NCBI GenBank assembly: GCA_020627425.1 | Contig: JAHKXX010000286.1 | Coordinates: 1-10,376 of the forward strand | Origin: a bacterium | Lineage (GTDB): Bacteria > Bacillota > Clostridia > Oscillospirales > Acutalibacteraceae | Length of the DNA stretch: 10,376 nucleotides | Reading direction: 5' to 3' | In this document: one piece after another, positions 6,294-10,376 of the stretch | Numbering within the stretch: the stretch's first letter is position 1 | How the letters are laid out: every line of letters starts with the position of its first letter | Position numbers and translations under genes: made by a program | Notes under the pieces: generated by a model | What the model was told of the DNA's origin: nothing | Databases searched by the model: none | The model's input: only the letters and a program-made list of their open reading frames with translations

Positions 6294-6617
6294 TTAAACT
6301 CTTACCCGTATATTAAATTCCTCATTGCCGCAGACTACCGCGACATAAATATCGTTATTATCCTTTGTAACACCCGTGACCTCGGCTTCGGGTAATGAAG
6401 CAAGCGCGTCGCGTGCGGCTCCGCATATTTCGTCCTCGGTGCCGTCCTTTACGAGATAAATGTCGCTGCCAAGCTCTCTGTCATAGATAAACTGTCCGCG
6501 CCTTGCACTGAGCATTATGTAAAGCCGTTGTCGAAGCTCGTCCGTGCCTGTTACGGTACATGGCGCGCCGTCCTCGCCCTCTTTCAGATCTCCGCTGAAA
6601 TCAAGCTCTGTATCCAT
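6294..6617 (-). CDS. XkdS/gp25-like baseplate wedge protein
   Basis: The 107-residue product resembles the gp25/gpW family (PBSX XkdS, DUF2634), a small wedge protein that in contractile machines contacts the first sheath ring. The core is TDELRQRLYIMLSARRGQ (25-42) followed by FIYDRELGSDI (43-53), matching the family pattern of an RQ-helix, an Arg-Gly turn and a D-x-x-x-GS motif. The ATG overlaps the stop codon of the upstream spike gene by one base (TGATG), implying translational coupling. It is notable that the sheath-contacting wedge protein is kept although no sheath gene is found in the operon. Confidence 0.85.
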   Translation of the reverse strand: MDTELDFSGDLKEGEDGAPCTVTGTDELRQRLYIMLSARRGQFIYDRELGSDIYLVKDGTEDEICGAARDALASLPEAEVTGVTKDNNDIYVAVVCGNEEFNIRVRV

Positions 6618-6958
6618 CAGGTCAGCTCCCTTCCGTTTGCATATATTTTTCCGTCGTTTTTCAGAACGAGTGTTGCTCCGCCGGAGGAATACAGCATAAC
6701 CTCTCCGGGCTGCAAATCAAAATTGTTATACGGTATCCTCATACCTATACACATACTTCCGGCAGAGGTCGGTACTACTACTCCGTCTGCGTTGGACGCA
6801 GGTATGCATATCAGCCCGAACGGCGCTACTATCGAGGACTGGCTTGCTCCGTCAATATCGTTTGTCGAGATACGCCTGTCCGCTCCGGCGCTTATTTTTC
6901 CGGATGAGCATATCATCTCGGTGCGTTTTCTTTTTATCAGTCGTTTTGTCAGTTGCAT
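6617..6958 (-). CDS. Short baseplate spike protein (gp45/gpV-like)
   Basis: The 113-residue product has a basic N-terminus (LTKRLIKRKR), then a strand-rich domain (about 40-70, SSIVAPFGLICIP and GVVVPTSAG) and the stretch LQPGEVMLYSSGGATLVLKNDGKIYANG (82-109). The last part resembles the end of the OB-fold and the beta-helix entry in Mu gp45-type central spikes. A spike would sit under the hub and pierce the target envelope. It is short for the family, ending just after the first beta-helix strands, so the needle would be stubby and no metal-binding tip motif is seen. The ATG overlaps the end of the hub gene by 10 bp. In PBSX the same slot holds XkdR (DUF2577), which is the main alternative. 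Confidence 0.68.
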   Translation of the reverse strand: MQLTKRLIKRKRTEMICSSGKISAGADRRISTNDIDGASQSSIVAPFGLICIPASNADGVVVPTSAGSMCIGMRIPYNNFDLQPGEVMLYSSGGATLVLKNDGKIYANGRELT

Positions 6959-7869
6959 TCTGCTGCTCCCTCCGTTACTATCATCGTCCTCTCTCCCTTG
7001 CTGTCAAGGGTATATCTTATCTCCCGGATACTTTCTCCTGTGTCCTGTCCGTCAAGAAACAGCCGCGTGCCGAGCTTTGCCGGCAGACGACCGTTTATCA
7101 GTATCTCTGTTTTTCTGTATCTGCGCTCAGAGACCTCTGTCAGAGTTTTGGCGTCGTTTACGGATCTGCCGTTGTCGGCTGTGTTCATAAATCTTCTTCT
7201 GCGTACCCGCACCTTTTCTGCGAGTGCGCTGTAAATTGGGTATTCGTAACCTCCGCTGCGCCTTGCGCGAAGTCGCAGCTCGGACATAAGGCTGCTTCTG
7301 AATATAGATCTGTTAACCGACAGACAACTGTCCGTATTCAGAAAAATAGCTTCACTGCTTTCGCTGCCGGAAATATCTATAACACCGTCGCGCGTTATCT
7401 TCGGCGAGGTATTCAGAAAGCGTTTGCAAAAGCTTTCGAGTACCTCCCATTCGCTCATACCCTTTGTAATATCAAGCTCACCGCTGAAGGCGTCCGCGCT
7501 GCCGACAAATTTACTGAAGCCGAGGGGAATAAAATGCCGCTGCATAAGAAGCGGCATAGACGGGCTGCAATATTTCTGAGGATATGCCTCATTGTCAAGC
7601 AGGACTGCTGCGCGGCTTCTGGCTGTTAACGTAAGAAGTGTACCCTTGTCGGACAGACTGTGTATCTCGCTGTCTATCTCCCCGAAAAAAACACATTCGT
7701 TGTCATCGAGTGCCTCCACGAGGTACAGCGGCTCGTCTATTTTGTCTACAAGGAACACCGCCCTCAGACTGTCCGCAGGCGCGTCGGCAGAGCTTAAAAG
7801 GCTTACCGACAGGGGTCTATATAGCGTATATTTTCTGTCGTTTATATCTGTAAGTACAAAGCTCAGCAC
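6949..7869 (-). CDS. Baseplate hub protein (XkdQ/gpD-like)
   Basis: The 306-residue product matches the hub class of contractile tails (PBSX XkdQ, P2 gpD, Mu gp44), which forms the trimeric ring joining tube and spike. Visible features are a strand-rich N-terminal half with CVFFGEIDSEI (59-69) and GTLLTLTARSRAAVLLDNEA (76-95), the loading segment GMSEWEVLESFCKRF (137-151), and TRDGVIDI (159-166). The C-terminal half is basic (RVRRRRF) and strand-rich. Length is close to XkdQ. The start is GTG at 7869, with AGGAGG 8 bp upstream, and overlaps the end of the LysM gene by 7 bp; its own end overlaps the spike start. Family assignment combines pattern and position. Confidence 0.8.
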   Translation of the reverse strand: MLSFVLTDINDRKYTLYRPLSVSLLSSADAPADSLRAVFLVDKIDEPLYLVEALDDNECVFFGEIDSEIHSLSDKGTLLTLTARSRAAVLLDNEAYPQKYCSPSMPLLMQRHFIPLGFSKFVGSADAFSGELDITKGMSEWEVLESFCKRFLNTSPKITRDGVIDISGSESSEAIFLNTDSCLSVNRSIFRSSLMSELRLRARRSGGYEYPIYSALAEKVRVRRRRFMNTADNGRSVNDAKTLTEVSERRYRKTEILINGRLPAKLGTRLFLDGQDTGESIREIRYTLDSKGERTMIVTEGAAECN

Positions 7870-8381
7870 AGCCTTATCCTCCTTCCGGCAGGTATCACAT
7901 TGTCGGGGCGGCGTATGTCGGGGTTAAGAGACAGCAGCATTTCTACGCTTATCCCCTGCTCATAGGAAATATCCCAAAGAGAAGCTGCCCCGTTCCCAAG
8001 GGTATACAGTTCGAGGGAACCGTCCGTTTCCGCCGATTCCTCAAGCTCCATACTGTAGCCGATAACCCCTTCTATATCTTCCCCGACAAGGCTCAGCACC
8101 TTCGGCAATGCTAAAATGGGCTTTTGAGAAGGTATATAAAGTATCCTTGCCTGACCACGGTCAAAAATCTTTCTCAGCCTTTCAAAATCAGCGGCAGCCT
8201 CGCTTCCGCAAAGCTCTCCGCTTATTTGTATAAGCCTGCCTCTGCTGCCAAGGTCTGTGCGCTTGCTGCCGCTGTACGGTATATCCCTTGTTACCACGTT
8301 TCTCCGGGACGATATTTTTATCATCCGGGGATTTATTTTAAACACAAAGCTGCCAAGGCTCATTTTTCCTTCGTTATTCAT
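7863..8381 (-). CDS. LysM-domain baseplate/tail protein (XkdP-like)
   Basis: The 172-residue product has two parts. Residues 1-115 form a beta-rich domain (INPRMIKISSRRNVVTRDIP, GRLIQISGEL, FERLRKIFDRG) like the tail proteins that lie just before the hub gene in PBSX-type operons. Residues 124-171 form one LysM domain (LYTLGNGAASLWDISYEQG, MLLSLNPDI, VIPAGRRIRL). LysM binds N-acetylglucosamine glycans such as peptidoglycan; in tails it may anchor or position the baseplate at the wall, and in related gpX-type proteins it is structural. The start is ATG at 8381 (or the ATG at 8384) behind AGGAGG at 8393-8388. An upstream in-frame start at 8435 would overlap the 45-residue gene for no reason. 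No signal peptide is present. Confidence 0.82.
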   Translation of the reverse strand: MNNEGKMSLGSFVFKINPRMIKISSRRNVVTRDIPYSGSKRTDLGSRGRLIQISGELCGSEAAADFERLRKIFDRGQARILYIPSQKPILALPKVLSLVGEDIEGVIGYSMELEESAETDGSLELYTLGNGAASLWDISYEQGISVEMLLSLNPDIRRPDNVIPAGRRIRLC

Positions 8382-8511
8382 CATATTCCTCCTCTGCGTC
8401 AAGCTGACGCTTGTAGCGCAGGACATCGCTTTCAAGCAGTTCTATAAAGCTGTATATATACTCGTCGGCTTTGCTTTCAGTGCGTGTTTTTTCAAAGTTC
8501 AGCTCCTTCAA
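8374..8511 (-). CDS. Small charged 45-residue protein in the tape-measure slot
   Basis: A TTG at 8511, overlapping the TGA of the upstream gene as TTGA, opens a frame of 45 codons that ends at a TAA at 8376-8374, inside the start region of the LysM gene. The product is highly charged with an amphipathic helical look: KELNFEKTRTESKADEY, then IYSFIELLESDVLRYK, then RQLDAEEEYDE. A G-rich stretch (GGGGGTG) about 8 bp upstream can serve as ribosome binding site. Its position equals that of the tail assembly chaperone (XkdN type) and the tape measure in PBSX-like operons, and it may be what remains of such a chaperone. It matches no family I recognise. Snug overlaps on both sides support it being real. 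Confidence 0.6.
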   Translation of the reverse strand: MKELNFEKTRTESKADEYIYSFIELLESDVLRYKRQLDAEEEYDE

Positions 8512-8906
8512 GACAGCACCCCCGATCCCGTTTCATGAGTTCTCAGACCAAGTGCTGCTATGCTTATATGCTCCTCGAATTTTTCTCTGTCGGAAACAAA
8601 TCTGTAGTCGTCCCACATACATCCCAGAAGCGTGTATTCCCTGTTATCCACACAAAAGCTTACGGTGAAATTGTCAAGGTCGCTGAAGTTGTGGCTGCGA
8701 TTAGGATACAACGGCACAAGCCCCCGAAGGTTCAGCTTATATTCGCGGCTCTTTTTTATATGAGCCTTGTCCTCGCGCGTAAAAACACTTCTCACTCTGT
8801 GAATGACGGTTTTTTCACAAAGCTCTGCATACTCAACGCTGAAAAGCTTTCTTCCGTTTATGATAATATCAACATCACGTGCGCTGACGGTTTTGAATTC
8901 TCTCAC
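8508..8906 (-). CDS. Putative tail-tube-like protein
   Basis: The 132-residue product sits where PBSX-type operons place sheath and tube. Its pattern fits a tube-type beta sandwich: an early strand DVDIIINGRKLFSVEYAEL (11-29), a charged loop (31-52), the strand SREYKLNLRGLVPL (53-66), then DNFTVSFCVDNREYTLLGCMWDD (78-100) and a final strand EEHISIAALGLR (111-122). This is similarity in layout only, so a baseplate or adaptor role remains possible. The preferred start is GTG at 8906, 1 bp after the stop of the upstream gene and 9 bp after AGGAGG; a GTG at 8924 would precede that site. Its end overlaps the TTG of the 45-residue gene. Confidence 0.55.
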   Translation of the reverse strand: MREFKTVSARDVDIIINGRKLFSVEYAELCEKTVIHRVRSVFTREDKAHIKKSREYKLNLRGLVPLYPNRSHNFSDLDNFTVSFCVDNREYTLLGCMWDDYRFVSDREKFEEHISIAALGLRTHETGSGVLS

Positions 8907-8907
8907 T

Positions 8908-9318
8908 CTATAAGTCCTCCTCACACACCATCACAGGACGAAATCCCAGGGCAAATTCAGTACGAAATCCGCCAAGCTCGCCGTCATAAACGGTGCTGTC
9001 CGTACTCAGTGACACGATGTCCCTGCCGCTGTCGGCTGCAAAAAGCGCCTGACACACCAGCGACGCACAGTCTCTGCTGTTCTGTGCTCCCATACTTTCT
9101 GCCGTACAGACACTGACGGCGATACTCCTCTCCTCCAGAAAAAATCCGTCCCCGGTACACAGCGCAGAGCGTTTTGTTTCCCTGTCGGCTATTGTGACTA
9201 CGGGCAGCCGCAGCGGATATTTCACCGCTGCGAAGCTGTCCTTTTTTCTTATGTCACAGTCCGACAAGGACGGACAGTTTTTCAGTGCGATATAAAAATT
9301 ATCAAGTATTTCCGACAA
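8908..9318 (-). CDS. Putative tail-terminator/tail-completion protein
   Basis: The 136-residue product has an N-terminal helix (SEILDNFYIALKNC), a strand LRLPVVTIADRE (36-47), then LEERSIAVSVCTAESMG (61-77), a helix (SRDCASLVCQALFAAD, 81-96), and C-terminal strands ending GGFRTEFALGFRPVMV. This layout fits the gpU/XkdJ-like terminator fold that caps the tube at the head end. The order connector, closure, terminator in this operon supports it, but no single motif is diagnostic. The start is TTG at 9318 behind AAGGAGTG, only 4 bp after the upstream stop codon. Confidence 0.5.
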   Translation of the reverse strand: MSEILDNFYIALKNCPSLSDCDIRKKDSFAAVKYPLRLPVVTIADRETKRSALCTGDGFFLEERSIAVSVCTAESMGAQNSRDCASLVCQALFAADSGRDIVSLSTDSTVYDGELGGFRTEFALGFRPVMVCEEDL

Positions 9319-9322
9319 ATGA

Positions 9323-9637
9323 TCACTCCTTTTTTCTAAGACTCGCCTTCATATATCCGCCGTAGCGGCAGGCATATTGCAGTGTGCTTATAACAATATA
9401 TTCATCATTTCCGCACCTGACAGTATCTCCGTATCCGGCTCCGGACAAAAGGGCGCTTTCGGCGAAAATTACATAACGTCCGCTATTCCTTCTGCCCTCC
9501 GGAAAATTCTTTATGCCGCCGTTTTTTGTATATTCGTTTTTTATGGGATAGATAACAGCTCTGCCGCTTCTTTCTTCTCCGTTTATAATGGCAGTGATTT
9601 CGAGTCCTGCTTTGGCAAATGCTTTGCCTATGTTCAA
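9323..9637 (-). CDS. Putative head-closure/minor capsid-type connector protein
   Basis: The 104-residue product is strand-rich. Its C-terminal half has RYVIFAESALLSGAGYGDTV (54-73) and CGNDEYIVISTLQ (75-87), then YMKASLRKK. The pattern of a strand, a GD turn, a second short strand and a long final strand is typical of head-closure proteins (HK97 gp7, SPP1 gp16, XkdH class). A basic stretch GRRNSGR precedes it. The start is TTG at 9637, overlapping the TGA of the upstream gene as TTGA. Head-closure proteins normally need a portal and capsid, and neither is in this window. Another role, or capping of a headless particle, should be kept open. Confidence 0.5.
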   Translation of the reverse strand: MNIGKAFAKAGLEITAIINGEERSGRAVIYPIKNEYTKNGGIKNFPEGRRNSGRYVIFAESALLSGAGYGDTVRCGNDEYIVISTLQYACRYGGYMKASLRKKE

Positions 9638-9999
9638 GAGCTCACCCCCTCGAAAACAAAGCCGCCGTCATCAAACACGACCGCAATATTTTTCAGAGCC
9701 TCGTTATAAAGCGAGAGTGCCGCCTCTATCTGCTGTCGTGTGCTGTTTTTTACTGTCACTTCTCCTATTTTTACTTCCTCACTGTCGGTGCTGTAGCTCC
9801 ACAGGCAGTACCTGTAGTAGGCAAGTGCAGCCGCAGCATATTCAAGCTGATATTTATACTGCTGTGCGCGTGCAGTATCTGTGATCCCGTTTTCTATACT
9901 TGTCTTTGCCATCTCGCACATAAATGACAGTCCCGAGCATATCCTGTAGGAAATACCGCTCAGACCGTGAAAAAGCTTCATTATTACTTCTAAACTCAT
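9634..9999 (-). CDS. Putative gp6-like head-tail connector protein
   Basis: This is the first gene of the operon. The 121-residue product is mostly helical: an N-terminal hydrophobic helix pair (4-33), a central segment AAAALAYYRYCLWSYS (55-70), a short turn with VKIGEVTVKNS (76-86), then IEAALSLYNEALKNIA (91-106) and the ending DDGGFVFEGV. The GE(V/I)T turn and the terminal F-x-F-x-x-V are reminiscent of gp6/gp15-type adaptor proteins that join portal and tail. No motif proves it. The ATG at 9999 has a very strong AGGAGG at 10013-10008, 8 bp upstream. That site directly touches the outer end of repeat R6. Despite a hydrophobic N-terminus there is no clear signal peptide. Confidence 0.5.
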   Translation of the reverse strand: MSLEVIMKLFHGLSGISYRICSGLSFMCEMAKTSIENGITDTARAQQYKYQLEYAAAALAYYRYCLWSYSTDSEEVKIGEVTVKNSTRQQIEAALSLYNEALKNIAVVFDDGGFVFEGVSS

Positions 10000-10013
10000 A
10001 ATATCTCCCTCCT

Positions 10014-10105
10014 GCGCAGTGCCTGCGCTGTCGATTCGCGCACTGTAGTTGTTTGTGTCCTCTACTTAATTGGCACGCGGTCAAGCTTGGTTTATTGTCC
10101 CTCTT
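10014..10105 (+). repeat. Dispersed repeat copy R6 (head and core only)
   Basis: The copy holds the head (GCGCAGTGCCTGCGCTGTC, GCGCACTGTAG) and core (GGCACGCGGTCAAGCTTGG, TTTATTGTCCCTCTT), then breaks off into A-rich sequence. It lacks the hairpin and tail. The block that carries TTGAC in R3 and R4 reads TCGACA here, and no -10 box follows at 17 bp, so the promoter seen at other copies is not present. A short stretch at 10354-10376 (TCGCCGCCGGCACTCCGCC) may be the start of another copy, in reverse orientation. Confidence 0.8.
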
Positions 10106-10126
10106 AAAAAAACATAAAAGTTTCGC

Positions 10127-10286
10127 CCGCCTTTACAAAGGCGGCAGGGTCCAGGGGCGGCGCCCCTGGTCGCGCTCCGCAGAGCGCGAAATTCTTTTTT
10201 ATAATCCCTCCGCAAGGGGTGAATCAAAAAACAGTCCGGTGGACTGTTTTTTGAGAGGGGAAGCCCTGGGAAAGAGGGCTTCCCCT
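10127..10286. repeat. Array of five perfect hairpins
   Basis: Five palindromes stand in 160 bp. They are CCGCCTTT/AAAGGCGG (10127-10134, 10137-10144), CCAGGGGC/GCCCCTGG (10151-10158, 10162-10169), CGCGCTC/GAGCGCG (10171-10177, 10182-10188), a 13-bp arm CAAAAAACAGTCC with its partner (10225-10237, 10241-10253), and AGGGGAAGCCCT/AGGGCTTCCCCT (10256-10267, 10275-10286). The third is followed by a run ending in six T. No coding frame spans the region convincingly, and 10000-10376 holds no gene. Confidence 0.8.
10225..10253. terminator. Probable bidirectional intrinsic terminator
   Basis: A perfect 13-bp stem with loop GGT has AAAAAA on one arm and TTTTTT on the other, so either strand ends in a GC-containing stem (ACAGTCC/GGACTGT) followed by six T residues. 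It would block transcription entering the phage-type operon from the right as well as read-through out of the R6 region. Confidence 0.6.
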
Positions 10287-10376
10287 TGTAGCGGTCAGTA
10301 AAAATGCGTCTCGCTGCCGTAAGGTAGCGACGTTAAAAACCTGTTGTTGACATTATTTCGCCGCCGGCACTCCGCC

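Noticed and set aside
6528..7629. Long plus-strand ORFs (220 and 261 codons) opposite the hub and spike genes
   Set aside because: They are antisense shadows of well-supported minus-strand genes; their translations are Ser/Leu/Cys-rich and family-free.
4740..9999. Complete tailocin or prophage
   Set aside because: No sheath, tape measure, fibre, holin, endolysin, portal, terminase, integrase or regulator is encoded in the window, so a full tailocin or prophage cannot be claimed.
10056..10084. TTGACC on the minus strand in R6 as a -35 box for the phage-type operon
   Set aside because: At 17 bp spacing the sequence is AGGACA, which is not a -10 box.
10053..10301. Plus-strand 82-codon ORF across R6 and the hairpin array
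   Set aside because: Its reading frame is made of palindromes and repeat sequence, with no ribosome binding site or protein family signal.

Overview
The window looks like chromosomal DNA of a low-to-middle GC Gram-positive anaerobe, most likely an Oscillospiraceae/Ruminococcus-type Clostridia member. This is inferred from strong AGGAGG ribosome binding sites, the mix of housekeeping families and the PBSX-like style of the phage genes; there is no rRNA or other phylogenetic marker to confirm it.

Left part (1-886): no convincing gene. The region is filled by three copies of a dispersed, GC-rich repeat of about 90-240 bp on the plus strand and one on the minus strand. The minus copy ends in a good promoter (TTGACG, 17 bp, TATAAT) that points into the next genes.

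Housekeeping part (887-4268, plus strand): a CrtO-like membrane acyltransferase homologue, rsmE (16S rRNA m3U1498 methyltransferase) and mtnN (MTA/SAH nucleosidase) form a compact unit. A 467-bp gap holding another minus-strand repeat copy follows, then a class II fructose-bisphosphate aldolase gene with its own promoter candidates and a 7-bp hairpin in its leader. Two nearly identical tandem repeat copies begin at the aldolase stop codon.

Phage-derived part (4664-10013, minus strand, read right to left): eleven tightly packed or overlapping genes end in a strong intrinsic terminator. In order they resemble a gp6-like connector, a head-closure-like protein, a tail-terminator-like protein, a tube-like beta protein, a 45-residue charged peptide, a LysM baseplate protein, an XkdQ/gpD-like hub, a short gp45/gpV-like spike, a gp25/XkdS-like wedge, an XkdT/baseplate-J wedge and an XkdU/DUF2313 protein. 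The order follows a PBSX/myovirus tail operon, but the sheath, the tape measure, the tail fibre, lysis genes and all capsid genes are absent. All reading frames are intact and many neighbours are translationally coupled, so this reads as a maintained module rather than decayed prophage debris. It is the best candidate here for an undescribed system.

Right end (10014-10376): another repeat copy touches the ribosome binding site of the first phage-type gene. A dense array of five hairpins follows, at least one resembling a bidirectional terminator. No clear promoter for the phage-type operon is visible, so its start may lie beyond the window or be unconventional.
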